A stretch of DNA of 64,000 nt from Bathynomus jamesi (taxonomy: Eukaryota > Arthropoda > Malacostraca > Isopoda > Cirolanidae). Both the position numbers and the translations under genes were made by a program. Where the stretch lies: the NCBI GenBank assembly GCA_023014485.1, contig JAJOZX010003311.1, positions 460,349 to 524,348 of the forward strand, read 5' to 3'. Below the pieces are notes generated by a model, which worked only from the letters and a program-made list of their open reading frames with translations, did no database searches and was not told the origin of the DNA. Shown here in pieces: positions 10,281 to 20,902 of this stretch. Positions within the stretch are counted from its first letter, which is position 1; each line of letters starts with the position of its first letter.

Positions 10281-10642
10281 AGACCTGGAAAGGCTGCACA
10301 TATGTAATTAAAGCAATCACCTTCTTTATTCAAAGCTTTTACAAACTGCTTCATAAGCCCAAGTTTGTTGTACATGACCTTTAGATTTAATGCACAGATT
10401 TGCGTATTCCACAGATAAAATTTTTACAGCAAAACAACTGTTAACAGGTCTCAAAAATCATCAATTTTGATAAGTGCCCTTCATGGATCACCCAAAATAG
10501 GCATATTGCATTGCACATTGCACGAAAACCTGATGTGATGGACAAAATCTAAGGTGATTTTTTAAATCAGCACATCAATATTATCCAGAAACAGGTCTTA
10601 GAATTAAATCAGCAGCAAGAATGTTTTTTTTGTTGGGCAGTG

Positions 10643-10770
10643 ATTATATTATTAAACCTACTTAGTTTCCCACTACCTCTCTTCCCAAATTCTACGGTTC
10701 TGGCACTCCCTGCCCAATAACCTTTCCCGCCGATTAAGAGAAGCATAGATAGCTAGATAGATAGATAGAA
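10643..10770. repeat. Spacer ending in (GATA)n
   Basis: A (GATA)n run at 10745-10770 lies exactly at the 3' end of LINE D, read on the minus strand as (TCTA)n. Confidence 0.75.
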
Positions 10771-11053
10771 TAACCTTTATTAATAATAATAAAATAAATA
10801 CATTTTTTCAATTTACAATGACATGAATAATTGTGAAGTTCGACTATTTATTTTATTTAATTTGGCCCTTAAACTTTAGGCTTTACTGGGCTCTTATTAA
10901 AAATAAGCAGCTAGTTGTTATTTACTTATTTATTATTATTATTAATTAATAAGTTAATAAGTATTATTAATAGTTAAAACATGTATTACAATATTAAACA
11001 ATATTAATGGACAATATTAAACAATATTAGTGGACATTAATCCTAGATTTTTG

Positions 11054-12415
11054 TTAGTATGCCATTATTAATCGGGATTTCAACTTGGTTTTAAACAAAT
11101 TTACATTCACAATATTTTTTATATCGGCATGCAAGTCATTCCATAGTTTCATTCCAATGAAAATGGGTAGTTTTTGAGATGAAGACAATCTAAATTGAGG
11201 TATAACGAGCTTTGATCTGTTTCTGGTTTGATACGAGTGGATTTCTTGATGAGTTACAAAATATCTATTTACCCATTGCAACTTAATGATTTTGTTCTTA
11301 CACTCGTAAATAAAAATAAAATGTGCCAGTTTGGTTATATCGTTGAGCTTTAGTAGGTTTAGCTCTTTAAATAATGCACTAGAGTGATCAAGGAAATCAG
11401 CATCAGATAATAACCTTATTGCTCGTTTTTGGATGACAAAGATACCATTTAATGCGTCGTTAGCGAAGTTTTCCCAAACAAGGGTACAATATGTTATATA
11501 AGGAAGAACGAGAGTATGATAAAGAGTCAATAAAACTTGTTTAGGGACTACATTTCTAAGTTTCAACATTATAGCAACGCTCCTTGAAATCTTTTTCGCG
11601 ATATAATTTACATGATCACTCCATCGCAAATTCTTATCTAGCATTACACCAAGAAATTTTGTTACAGTACACTCCTTTATGGCGATTTCATTAACATTAA
11701 GTTCATCAAGATATACATTTCTTTTATTAGTAAAAATCATGGCATTTGTTTTATTGGTATTTAGGAAGAGTTTATTGGTGGTCAACCATTTCATTACATT
11801 GATGAATTCTGAATGAAATATATTCTTAGCTGTATTAACATCTTTGCAAGAAAAAGAGACAGTTGTATCATCCGCAAACCTTATGAAGTTCAGTATATCA
11901 GATGAACGTGGAAGGTCATTTATATATAATAAAAATAACAGTGGACCCCAAACTGAGCTCTGTGGCACACCATGTTTGACAAGCGCTTTAGTTGAGCAAA
12001 CCTTACTTACTGATACAAAATGATATCTATTAGACAAATAACTTTTAAACCAATCACTGATTGCTCCTCTAAAGCCGTAACAATATAATTTATTAAGTAG
12101 AATATTATGGTCTATTACATCAAATGCCTTACTCAAATCCATAAATATTGACATCATTATTTCTTTGTTCTCCTTAGCTATATTTACATTTTCCATAAGA
12201 TTTAAAATAGCCATTTCCGTTGTTTTATTATTACGGAAGCCATATTGATTTGGAGATAATAAATTGTAGGATTCTAAATATCGCTGCATTCTACTTTTTA
12301 CAATTTTTTCAAAAACTTTGCTGAACACAGATAATGAACACACCGGCCTGTAATTTGTTGCTAGTGTAGGATCACCCCCTTTAAAAAGGGGTGTTATACA
12401 ACCAGTTTTTAGCAT
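11054..12415 (-). CDS. LINE D reverse transcriptase (453 aa, open)
   Basis: Non-LTR retrotransposon reverse transcriptase, which copies element RNA into DNA at a nicked target. Motifs in order: TNYRPVCSLSVFSKVFEKI (20-38), FMDLSKAFDVIDH with catalytic Asp93 (91-103), GVPQSSVWGPLLFLLYINDL (149-168), FADDTTVSF with the Asp pair 182/183, and the thumb with VTKFLGVMLDKNLRWSDHV. The C-terminal LYHTLVLPYITYC and KLWNDLHADI are standard. The usual GVPQGSVLGP is changed at two places (S for G, W for L), so activity is uncertain although the frame is open. The methionine used here follows the usual upstream palm residues, so the true protein probably began upstream in the neighbouring 12381-12620 frame. 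Clade is CR1/L2-like by motif wording. Confidence 0.85.
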   Translation of the reverse strand: MLKTGCITPLFKGGDPTLATNYRPVCSLSVFSKVFEKIVKSRMQRYLESYNLLSPNQYGFRNNKTTEMAILNLMENVNIAKENKEIMMSIFMDLSKAFDVIDHNILLNKLYCYGFRGAISDWFKSYLSNRYHFVSVSKVCSTKALVKHGVPQSSVWGPLLFLLYINDLPRSSDILNFIRFADDTTVSFSCKDVNTAKNIFHSEFINVMKWLTTNKLFLNTNKTNAMIFTNKRNVYLDELNVNEIAIKECTVTKFLGVMLDKNLRWSDHVNYIAKKISRSVAIMLKLRNVVPKQVLLTLYHTLVLPYITYCTLVWENFANDALNGIFVIQKRAIRLLSDADFLDHSSALFKELNLLKLNDITKLAHFIFIYECKNKIIKLQWVNRYFVTHQEIHSYQTRNRSKLVIPQFRLSSSQKLPIFIGMKLWNDLHADIKNIVNVNLFKTKLKSRLIMAY

Positions 12416-12620
12416 TGATGGGAATATTCCTTTGGAAATACTTTGATTGATAATTAATTTTAGCCAAAGTTACAGATATCTTATTTCTAACAAGTTTCAA
12501 TATAGGTACAGGAATGTTATGAATGTTATTTTTTGTATTTTTTAGTTTACCAATAGTATTCTGGACCTCAGTAGAGGTAGCAGGAACAAAAGAAAATGAA
12601 TTTAGTGGGCTGGGTGGCAT
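12381..12620 (-). pseudogene. LINE D, upstream part of RT polyprotein
   Basis: 79 residues, including PPSPLNSFSFVPATSTEVQN and KNNIHNIPVPILKLV, correspond to the conserved region before the RT fingers (the L-x-P-S-K-x-G-x-D-x-I-P segment of related LINEs). A frameshift separates it from the main frame. The second copy at 13314-13517 has the same residues. Confidence 0.7.
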
Positions 12621-12704
12621 ATATTCTAGAGGTGAGTGATCATTATTTATTAATTGTGAGCGAAGCTTATCCGCTATTGATTGATTGTGTACCTATACCT
12701 ACAG

Positions 12705-13580
12705 AATGGGTTCACTTGGTGGAGGTTTTGGAATCCACTCCAGTATCTTTGCAAGAAAAAGAGAGAGTTGTATCATCTGCAAACATTATGAAGTTCAGTA
12801 TATCAGATGAACATGGAAGGTCATTTATATATAATAAAAATAACAGTGGACCCAGCACTGAGCCCTGTGGCACACCATGTTTGGCAAGCGCTTTAGTGGA
12901 GCAAACCTTATTTACTGATACAAAATTATATCTATCGGACAAATAACTTTTAAACCAATCACTGATTGCCCCTCTAAAGCCGTAACAATACAATTTATTA
13001 AGTAGAATATTATGATCTATTACATCAAACGCCTTACTCAAATTCATAAATATTGATATCATTATTTCTTTGTTCTCCTTAGCTATATTTACATTTTCCA
13101 TAAGATTTAAAATAGCCATTTCCGTTGTTCTATTATTACGGAAGTCATATTGATTTGGAGATAATAAATTGTAGGATTCTAAATATCGCTGCATTCTACT
13201 TTTTACAATTTTTTCGAAAACTTTGCTGAACACAGATAATGAACACACCGGCCTGTAATTTGTTGCTAGTGTAGGATCATCCCCTTTAAAAAGGGGTGTT
13301 ATACAACCAGTTTTTAGCATTGATGGGAATATTCCTTTGGAAATACTTTGATAATTTTAGCCAAAGTTACAGATATCTTATCTTTAACAAGTTTCAGTAT
13401 AGGTACAGGAATGTTATGAATGTTATTTTTTGTATATTTTAATTTACCAATAATATTCTGGACCTCAGTAGAGGTAGCAGGAACAAAAGAAAATGAATTA
13501 AGTGGGCTGGGTGGCATATATTCTAGAGGCGAGTGATCATTATTTATTAATTGTGAGCGAAGCTTATCCGCTATTGAAGC
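12705..13580 (-). pseudogene. LINE D, duplicated partial RT
   Basis: About 835 bp (12745-13580) repeat 11842-12680 at high identity, in the same orientation. The RT frame (12712-13320) runs from MLKTGCITPLFKGDDP through GVPQGSVLGPLLFLLYINDL and FADDTTLSFSCKD and then stops short at the junction. In this copy the RT motif is the canonical GVPQGSVLGP, which shows that the changes in the longer copy are secondary. The C-terminal half and 3' tail are missing. Confidence 0.85.
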
Positions 13581-13833
13581 ATTTAACTATAGTCATATTA
13601 CAAATAGAGCAAACCCAGTTGACCCCGGTTACCATTCTTCATTTTTTTTATGTTGGAAGGAGGGAACAAGGGCGAATGCCCGCAAAAACACCCCTACCCC
13701 CACAACGCCAATAGAAGAAGAAGAGAGCCAAAATTAAGGTCCAAGGTTTTTTGACATGCCTGGACACTCTGCCTTTGACAGATTGAAGGTCATAGACAGG
13801 GGAAAAGATGAACTGAGGAAGATTGTTCCACAG

Positions 13834-14961
13834 TTAATTGGTTGAGTACAAGAAAAAGTGAAAATACTGATTAACCCTCGCGTTAGAGAGTTCGACACAA
13901 AAGGGATGAGAATGTGTAGAAAGTCTGGTACTGCGTGCTCTCTTTAAAGGAGGAGGCACGCGGTTAGAGAGTTCAGAAGAGCAGTGTCCGTTATAATAGC
14001 GATAGTAAAAAGGACGGGGGTAACATTGCGGCGAAGAGAGGGAGGGATTGAAGAGAGTGAGTAAGAGGCGGAGAATTGATGAGACGAAGAGCCTTTCATT
14101 CCACCTGCTCAAGTAGGGCTGTGTGGATTGAGCTACCCCACACATGAGATGAGAAGCGTACTTCATAAAGAGGTGGACAAGATCCCTGTACAGAGACAGC
14201 AACTGAGTTGGGGTGAAGAAACTGCGGAGCCGGTACAACGCACCTAATCCCTTAAAAGCTGTTTTGGAAAGAGAGTATATGTGATGTTTCCAGGAAAGAT
14301 CACGAGAAAAGGAAACGCCAAGAATGTTAAGGGAAGAGGAAGGATTGAGTTGTGTGTTGTTGAAGGTAAGGGGATAGTCGTGTGAAGATTGTGACGAGTA
14401 GACAGATAGCGAAACCGAGATTTTGAGGCATTGAAAGCCACTAAGTTTTCTCTGCCCCCAATCAGAGATAGCAGAAAGATCAGAGGTCAGGTATACCGTA
14501 GCCGTCCTACGGGAAGTATGGAGCGACTGTTGTGAGGGACGCTTTGTGAAGTGGGTGGAGAAGTGAAGAGTGGAGTCATCGGCATAGGAGTGGATAAGAC
14601 AGGAAGTGCGACTTAATAGATCATTGATGAATAAGAGGAAAAGAGCGGGTGACAGGACAGAACCCTGAGGAACACCACTGTTAATAGTTTTAGGAAAAGA
14701 ACAGCGGCCATTTAAAACTGCAGCTATAGATCGGCCAGAAAGGGAATTAGAGATAAAGGCACAGTTTACTGTAGAAGGACAGAAACCGGAGGGCAGTTTG
14801 GAGACTAAAGATTTGTGCCAGACTCTATCAAAAGCTTTTGATATGTCTAGCACAATAGCAAAGGTTTCACCTTTCGCACAAGTAAAGTTAAACCAAGGTT
14901 TTTTTGTATTAGTAGTAAGAACAGAATATGGAATGTACGCCTCCATGCATGAGAGAATCAC
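13834..14961 (-). pseudogene. LINE E reverse transcriptase
   Basis: An open 375-codon frame that joins non-adjacent parts: the linker KKPWFNFTCA runs directly into ETFAIVLDISKAFDRVWH, the RT motif with the first catalytic Asp. Then GVPQGSVLSPALFLLFINDL, HSYADDSTLHFSTHF (palm Asp pair) and LNILGVSFSRDLSWKHHIYS. The join deletes the RT fingers, so the product could not work although the frame is long. The end of the family protein (FYSTGQLWNNLPQ region) is shifted here. Confidence 0.85.
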
Positions 14962-15610
14962 CTCCGTGATGCGCTCAGCTCACTTGAAAAGACCCCGCGA
15001 CGGAAGCAGTAATCATTCCATGGGAAATCACAGTAGTACTGCCTAAGGGCCTCCAAATCAGCAGTGCCAAAGTGCCAAAGGCGTCTCCTCTTGGGAGGAT
15101 TCAAATGCCGGATTGGAGCGATATGACAGGAAATAAATATAAGGTTGTGTTCGGAGGAGCCCATTGGAGAAAAAAGTTTGACAGAGTAAGAAGATTGAGA
15201 GGTGAGAAATAAATCTAGAATGTTGGGCCTATCTCCAAGGCGATCGGGGATACGAATAGGGTGCTGTACAATCTGCTCTAGGTCATTTAGAATAGAAAAG
15301 TTGTAAGCTAGTTCACCAGGGATGTCAGTGAAATGGGAGGAAAGCCAAAGGTGGTGGTGAACATTGATTTCAGCAAAGGGAGAGCGGGAAAGAATGTATT
15401 CCACTTTGGAAGTGAGGTAGTCAAAGAATTATGGATAGTCAGTAGAATTAGGAGAAATGCAGACAGCGCAGATGTATTTAGTTTGAGATTGGCATGTAAG
15501 TCGTAGCCAGAGGGTATAGAATTCGGAAGATTCGAGTTCGGGAATAAGAAACCAAGTTAGGTCATTCCATACGTATACACAACATCCACCTTTGGCGTGA
15601 AATTGATTTT
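14958..15610 (-). pseudogene. LINE E apurinic-type endonuclease domain
   Basis: Reads from GGCCVYVWNDLTWFLIPELE (about 15600) through [20 protein letters not shown] to [20 protein letters not shown] and [17 protein letters not shown]. In active relatives the Asp of GDFN and the SDH triad close the active site; here they read EIN and SEH, so both are damaged. A stop lies near 15428. The domain would nick target DNA to prime reverse transcription. Confidence 0.8.
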
Positions 15611-16228
15611 AGAGAAAGTAAGAGGGTACAGAAAAGGGGTTGCTGTCAGTCGTCCCAGACACCTGAGTTTCAGTGAGGAAGAGAAGGTGAGGTTTAAAGG
15701 AGGAGAGGTGGTGTTCAACAGATTGAAATTTGAGGAAAGGCCACGAATGTTGCAGAAGTTTATGAAAAGTGAATCAGGCAGAGGCCCAGAACATCTCGAA
15801 TGGGCGGTAGCAGATCCGGCCTCGCTGCCCAGCGAGAGAGCCAGAAGTGGGGATATTTATGGTCCCCTCCCCAGGGGACTCCGAGGCTCTTGAAGTTGTT
15901 GCCATTGTTTTCTTTATTTTTAAGAAGAACAGGGAGAGAGGTGTGTGTTTGAGAACATGCTGGACTGCTCCCAGGGTAGATGAGACACGGAAAAAGATCA
16001 GCTAAGGGGGACAGTGACGGGAGAAACGGGAGTTCCAGCACTCCCTGTCTTCTGTCTAACTTCCTCCTCCCGGAGTACTGACCGTATCGACTGGTGTCTA
16101 CAATCTCCTCCTCCTCCTTGAGAACACGTTGCTCTTACCTCGCACATCCCCTTTTGTTCCCCCCTTATTTTCCCTTCCCTCCTCTCTTCTACCCCACCCC
16201 CTTCCATCCCTTTTCTCTATTCCCCTCC

Positions 16229-16251
16229 TCTCTCTCTCTCTCTCTCTCTCT
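16229..16251. repeat. (CT)n microsatellite
   Basis: A short pure CT run just 5' of LINE E on the minus strand, following a C/T-rich segment. Confidence 0.85.
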
Positions 16252-16491
16252 CCATCTTCTCGTTGAAGATAATGTTTGAACCTGTTATCTCTCTCACGAT
16301 TACTTCAAATTTCAATTTGATAGAAAAGATTTGTGTTGCACGATGAGATATTGCAAATTCATTTCAGAAATTTAATTCTACGTTTAATTAAGGATTATAA
16401 ATCAAACGTGGAGCAAGATAAAAAAAATTTCTGCCAAGTATTAGATCCGTAAACAATTTGAGATCCGGGTTAAATTTGTTTTGAATATATG

Positions 16492-16733
16492 TGAGGCCTC
16501 TCCTTGGAAGAAGTGGCTAAGCGACAAATGTAAAAAAAACGTCAGAAAATACTTTATAAAATTGTACCAATTTGAAAGTTGTCATAACTTTCGAACTTTT
16601 AAGGATATTTCGACACGAAATATCTTTAAAAGTTTAAAAGTTATGACAACTTTCAAATTTGGTATAACTTTAACTGCGTTTACTGGCTTGTTTTACTTTT
16701 GTCGTTTAGCCACTTCTTCCTAGGAGGGCCTCA
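16492..16733. mobile_element. Palindromic mini-element, family F, copy 1
   Basis: Inverted ends: left TGAGGCCTCTCCTTGGAAGA then AGTGGCTAAGCGACAAA; right TTTGTCGTTTAGCCACTTCT then TCCTAGGAGGGCCTCA. The inner part is also palindromic (GTTGTCATAACTTTCGAACT opposite its complement). A second copy lies at 44182-44372. The target duplication is not clear; flanks are TA-rich. No coding content. Confidence 0.75.
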
Positions 16734-16739
16734 TATATT

Positions 16740-17329
16740 GTATGTGAACTTTGCAAACGCTGAAGACAAATTTGTTGAACAATTTCGATTCTATTTCGAA
16801 TGTTGAATATTTGTATGAGATAAGAATACTTTAATGTAGAATCAATTCATTAATCAACCTGTCGAATAAGACTCAACCAATTCCAATACTATTCTTTTGT
16901 AATTCGCTACTATTTTTTTTGGCGAAAGACATGAAATTCGGGGTATCTTCCCACACACACACACTGTCGTTACCATTCTTATTTTCTTAATAGAATTATA
17001 ATTCTGAAAGTAGGAATCCAAAAAAGTAGAGAGGAAATTCTCAAATTGATTCATTCCATTTCGGCGAATTAAAAATACCCCTTAAAATCCCAGTTTGCGT
17101 AACGACATTCATTTTACACTTTCCTAAATTACGAAACTTTTTCCAGAATCTGGTATTCCATTCCCAGCTGCGACATTATCCCTTGAAATCGAAATATTAA
17201 TGATTTTTAGTAAAATGTAATCAAAGTCATGATTGATTCGTAAATAAAAAACTTTAGACTTAAAATAAAAATGCCCAATTATTCACGAGAAAAGGGTAAA
17301 AAATTCAGGTGTAATTTTTTTTATTGAAG

Positions 17330-17332
<3 letters not shown>
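16740..17332. other. Gene-free AT-rich stretch
   Basis: No repeat or coding feature recognised apart from a short CA run near 16954. Confidence 0.5.

Positions 17333-17378
<46 letters not shown>
17333..17378. repeat. (TG)n microsatellite
   Basis: Pure TG run that directly abuts the truncated 5' side of a LINE E fragment. Confidence 0.9.
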
Positions 17379-17379
<1 letters not shown>

Positions 17380-17690
17380 TTTTTTGCTCTTCTGAACTCT
17401 CTAACTGCATGCCTCCTCCTTTAAGGAGAGCACGCAGCACCAGACTTTCGACACATTCAACACATTCTCATCCTTAACGCGAGGGTTAATTCATATTTTC
17501 AATCTTTCATCTACTCAACCGGTCAACTCTGGAACACTCTTTCTCAATCCATCTTTCCCCCTGTCTATGACCTCCAATCTTTCAAACGCAGAAAGTCCAG
17601 GCATCTCAAAAACCCCGGACTTTGATTTTGGCTCCTTCTTCTTCTATGGGGCGGAGGGCCCTTGGCCCCTCCTTCCGGCATAAAAATATA
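17379..17690 (+). mobile_element. LINE E 3' fragment
   Basis: Encodes the RT C-terminus (SELSNCMPPPLRRAR-like sequence in broken frames, then STGQLWNTLSQSIFPPVYDL), followed by the family 3' end TTTTGGCTCCTTCTTCTTCT and GGCCCTTGGCCCCTCCTTCC, then GGCATAAAAATATATATA. It is bounded by (TG)n on the 5' side and a TA/T run on the 3' side. Confidence 0.8.
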
Positions 17691-17980
17691 TATATTTTTT
17701 CCCTACCCGGGCTCAAAATATTCTTCGGAAAGAGTAGTCATTTATAAATTTTATGATTTACAATCATATTTTTATTTTAGGTTGAAGGAGAGAATTTATA
17801 GGCCATCAATAGGCTGAATTCAGCTTAAAAACCGTCTATTCATGCTTTTATGCCGAAAACGAAGACCGCAAAATTGAATTAAGTTATAAAGTATTTGAAA
17901 AGGACACACTTCAGTGTGTGAGCAGAAACATCGAAAATTGTGGAAAAGGGCTTCTTTAAGCCTTACAAGGGTATTTCTTT

Positions 17981-17985
<5 letters not shown>

Positions 17986-18027
<42 letters not shown>
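17986..18027. repeat. (CA)n microsatellite
   Basis: Pure CA run followed after 16 bp by a short TA run. Confidence 0.9.
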
Positions 18028-18029
<2 letters not shown>

Positions 18030-18059
18030 TAAAAGTATATAAATATATATATATACGAG

Positions 18060-18191
18060 ATCCCCTATTTGCTTGCCCATAATGTTTCGAGCTGCTTGTA
18101 CCCTGAAATGGTCACATAGGTGGACTGGTGAGCTATGTAAAAAGATGTTTAACGCTTCATACTTCCACGTAAACTATGAAATGCAGCGATG

Positions 18192-18192
<1 letters not shown>
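18060..18192 (-). repeat. Short interspersed repeat G, copy 1
   Basis: Minus-strand sequence contains TTAAACATCTTTTTACATAG, CCATTTCAGGGTACAAGCAG and GGCAAGCAAATAGG. The same order occurs at 46885-47015, 47055-47165 and 57424-57560. Most copies end next to a TA or TG microsatellite. I cannot see a tRNA or 5S head, so it may be a SINE fragment or a LINE tail. Confidence 0.7.
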
Positions 18193-18234
<42 letters not shown>

Positions 18235-18244
18235 TATATATGAG

Positions 18245-18649
18245 GGGTCGTGCGTCTTACGGTACCTAAGCGCCAAAATTAAAATTCGCCAGAAATCGCC
18301 CCAAAGTTCATCAATATTCTAGCAATAGTATTTCTGTTATTAATTGAGCTAGAACGTTCATTTTTGGCTAAATTAGAGTTCTAAGTATGCTAATGAAGAT
18401 GTTGATGAGTTTTTGGAATAGATTTTCATATTTCATATTTTATATATCTTTTTTTTTAATTTTTTGATTTTCTTATTATGCCGAACTTTGGGTGAACTTT
18501 CGGCTGGCGATAGAGGTGAAAAAAGTAGTTCGCTTCATAAGGTTTTCAACCATACTTCTAGTGTCGTAAGGTCATTATAACCCAAACCACGCGATAGAGG
18601 AAGGGTTTACGCCTGTGGTGGCGCTTAGGTATCTTAAGACGCGCGACCC
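18245..18649. mobile_element. Inverted-repeat DNA element between two TA tracts
   Basis: The left end GGGTCGTGCGTCTTACGGTA then CCTAAGCGCCA mirrors the right end TGGCGCTTAGGTATCTTAAG then ACGCGCGACCC. The interior has no coding frame. TA-rich microsatellites flank it immediately (18194-18243 and 18650-18715). A TA target duplication would be invisible there; a Tc1/mariner-type origin is possible but not shown. Confidence 0.7.
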
Positions 18650-18672
18650 ATATATATATATATAATATATAT

Positions 18673-18706
<34 letters not shown>

Positions 18707-18715
18707 CACACACCT

Positions 18716-18858
18716 GGTAACCTGGCAGAAGTTTTTTCGTCGGTCTCTCTTCACACAAAGGTGAAGGTGGCGGCCCCACCTCTAGACCTGGCCTGATGGG
18801 GAAACGAGTTGTTCTCTTGTGATCTCCATTGCACATAGCCAGGCACACTCGGCCCATC
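18716..18858 (-). mobile_element. LINE B 3' end fragment
   Basis: On the minus strand: GGGCCGAGTGTGCCTGGCTA, then GTGGGGCCGCCACCTTCACC, TTTGTGTGAAGAG and a tail GGTGTGTGTATATATA. This matches the last 140 bp of the LINE B copies at 2390-2541 and 31180-31330, with a TG/TA tail at the same place. Confidence 0.75.
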
Positions 18859-18859
18859 T

Positions 18860-18903
<44 letters not shown>
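18860..18903. repeat. (TG)n microsatellite
   Basis: Lies between the start of the LINE B fragment and the 3' end of the LINE E derivative; both elements were joined through it. Confidence 0.9.
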
Positions 18904-18907
<4 letters not shown>

Positions 18908-19245
18908 TTATGTAGAAAGGAGGGGCCGAGGGCGGATGCCGCAAAAATGTCCCCTTTATAAGAGAGAGTCAAAATTAAGGTTTCAGAGGATCACGGTGCC
19001 AACTTTTTTTTTTTTTTTTATTTTGAAAAGATTGTGTAGTGTGTAAAATGGATGTATGTGTAGTGAAGAATAAAGGGAGAAGTGTGTGTATTTGAGAGCA
19101 TGCTGGATTGCTCACAGGGTACAGGAGACACAAAAAAAGAGCAGCTAAGGAGGATAGTGACAGGAGAAACGGGAGTTCCAGCACTCCTTCTCTCCTGCCT
19201 AATGTCCCTCCCCCAACGGGTATCTACAGTGGTGTCTACAGTTTC
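18904..19245 (-). mobile_element. Internally deleted LINE E derivative, copy 2
   Basis: The minus strand begins TGTAGACACCACTGTAGATA, continues GAACTCCCGTTTCTCCTGTC, passes an A-run, and ends TTTTGACTCTC, GCGGCATCCGCCCTCGGCCC and TACATAAAAAACACAC. It has the same 5'-end-plus-3'-end design as 812-1151 and 48142-48516. Confidence 0.75.
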
Positions 19246-19249
19246 CTCC

Positions 19250-20254
19250 TTGTGTGTGTGTCACAGGTACTGTGTGAAACCAGTCATTTTATGAAATGAC
19301 AGGAACTACTTAAAATGTAGCAATTCAGTCAATCTGTGAAATAGCCTTAATACCTGATAAAAATTAAGACGATATATGTACAGTTATGAACATGGTGTTT
19401 TACAGGGATTTCATGCCTGCAATATTGCACATTATTCCAAGGTTTTACGACTGAGTCACGCCAGAAGACACCATATATTTCAATTTCACCCCTGAGCCTT
19501 AGTGAAGCGTGGGTTTTAATTTAGGTTGATTACTCGCAAATAAGTTCGTTCAGAATGGTTCGTTTAATTACTTTTGGACGAAGATTAAAAGGAAATTTAA
19601 TTTTTCATCTATTTAATTTCTACCTCTTAATTGTAGAGGCTATTTTAATCCGATTTAATTGACTGACATGATTTAAACGCTGCTACTGCAATTGGGATAA
19701 TGTTACTGTGCCAATCTCCTTTGGGATAGAGTACGTGGTGAATGGAATCATTCTGGATTGTAATTAGAATAATATGTAAGCTATATGCGTTATTGACGGT
19801 ATCCTGAAAAGGGAGTTTTTACTTAACCAATTTAACATTTGTTCACAACGTTTGTTAAAGGAATCTGATGTTAACAACACTTAGGTTGTAAAGACTTTAG
19901 TGTAAGTCCACGCCAAGCAGGAACCAAAAATTCCACTTACTGGGTCCTGAGATATGCAAGGTGTAATTGCGTAGGCTCCAAAGGGTATCAATCCAACAGA
20001 AGCAAATGGTTTAACCCTAGAAGGCCAGTATGCGACCGCACACACAGAGAGAGACAAGTGTTGGATTTACATAACCCCATAATGATGATTACATTTATAG
20101 GTTGAATTAAACAACCTAATTTTTTAATAAAAATTAACTTTCCTACAATAAAATACATCATTACTTTTAATGAAATAGGCCACGTTGACTTTCTAAGATT
20201 GAAAATAAAATGGAATGCTTGTTTCTTTCGGTTTCATGATAGTGTACACTCGTA
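19250..20254. other. Gene-free stretch
   Basis: Mostly unclassified sequence. At 20010-20027 there is TTAACCCTAGAAGGCC, a half-site like a piggyBac-type end, with no partner found. The palindromic phrase AGTCATTTTATGAAATGAC at 19281-19300 recurs near 20850. Confidence 0.5.
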
Positions 20255-20624
20255 CAGTATGTCCACAATGTCTTGTCATTCCAATAAAATACTAACTGAT
20301 TCTTGTCTTTCTTTCAGACCCATTTACCACTTAGATGCCCTGCCAATTCTTGGTTTATTTTACAGTTCTTTTTGTGAATAGTGTCTTCTCCCACCTCAAC
20401 AGGGTCCTTTTTGGAGGAGCCGTACGATTCAATCGGTTCTGGAAGTCTGCACGACTATTTTCAATGATTTTTGCCATTACGTGGTCGCTCATGGAATCGG
20501 GTACTAGCCAATACGCGTTATTCAATCGTATAGTTGCTAATATCACACATTTCAAATGGGTCTGAAAGAAAAACTAAAATAGGTTAGTATTTTACTAGGG
20601 TGACAAGACATTGTGGATACCCTG
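20255..20624 (-). mobile_element. Short Tc1/mariner-type element
   Basis: Inverted ends: left CAGTATGTCCACAATGTCTT then GTCATTCC; right (reverse complement) CAGGGTATCCACAATGTCTT then GTCACCC. TA lies on both sides. The interior encodes, on the minus strand (20355-20555), part of a helix-turn-helix transposase N-terminus including LRWEKTLFTKRTVK. The catalytic part is deleted. Confidence 0.8.
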
Positions 20625-20814
20625 TAGTTTGTGAAAACGAGTAATAATTTATCATAATCATGAATACAGTCATATTTTAATATCGTGTATCATGACACTA
20701 TCATGTGTAAAAGCTCTAATTGTTCTGTTGAATCAGAATATGACGTAACATGTCATATCGAAGTTTAATGACGTTGGAGCAATTTTATCAGTGTTAAAAT
20801 TCTCTCTTCCTTTT

Positions 20815-20893
20815 CAGTCATTTCACATAATGACTGAACCCTTTTTTTTCAGTCATTTTATGAAATGACTGAATATTTTAGAAATTTCACGAA
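20815..20893. repeat. Two small palindromes with the word CAGTCATTT
   Basis: TCAGTCATTTCACATAATGA and TTCAGTCATTTTATGAAATG each fold on themselves; related words lie near 19281. Possibly arms of a small foldback repeat. Confidence 0.45.
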
Positions 20894-20902
20894 GTGATTG
20901 TA

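Larger units (their letters stand above)
9195..10642 (-). mobile_element. CACTG-ended DNA transposon, copy B (internally deleted)
   Basis: The ends read CACTGCCCAACA in inverted orientation, with about 120 bp of terminal similarity that includes GTGCTGATTTAAAAAATCAC on both sides. The flanks are both ATT, a 3-bp target duplication. CACTG ends with 3-bp duplications are the pattern of the EnSpm/CACTA group. Only the C-terminal third of the coding region remains, interrupted by the palindromic insertion at 10030-10280. Confidence 0.8.
10738..12690 (-). mobile_element. LINE D, 5'-truncated copy with open RT frame
   Basis: A minus-strand element whose 3' end has AATAAAGG and then (TCTA)n. It holds an open 453-codon RT frame (11054-12415), with a short upstream part of the same polyprotein at 12381-12620 in another frame. 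Its upstream end at about 12690 coincides with the breakpoint of a partial duplication (12705-13580). The endonuclease region is absent. Confidence 0.8.
13650..16115 (-). mobile_element. LINE E (jockey-like), long but internally deleted copy
   Basis: Minus-strand order: 5' leader beginning TGTAGACACCAGTCGATACG (about 16110), endonuclease (about 15890-14958), RT (14930-13834), and a 3' end that reads TTTTGGCTCTC then GCGGGCATTCGCCCTTG and AACATAAAAAAAATG. Comparison with 60553-62155 shows that around 600-700 bp between the endonuclease linker and the RT fingers are missing at about 14875. Related elements are abundant in decapod genomes. Confidence 0.85.
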
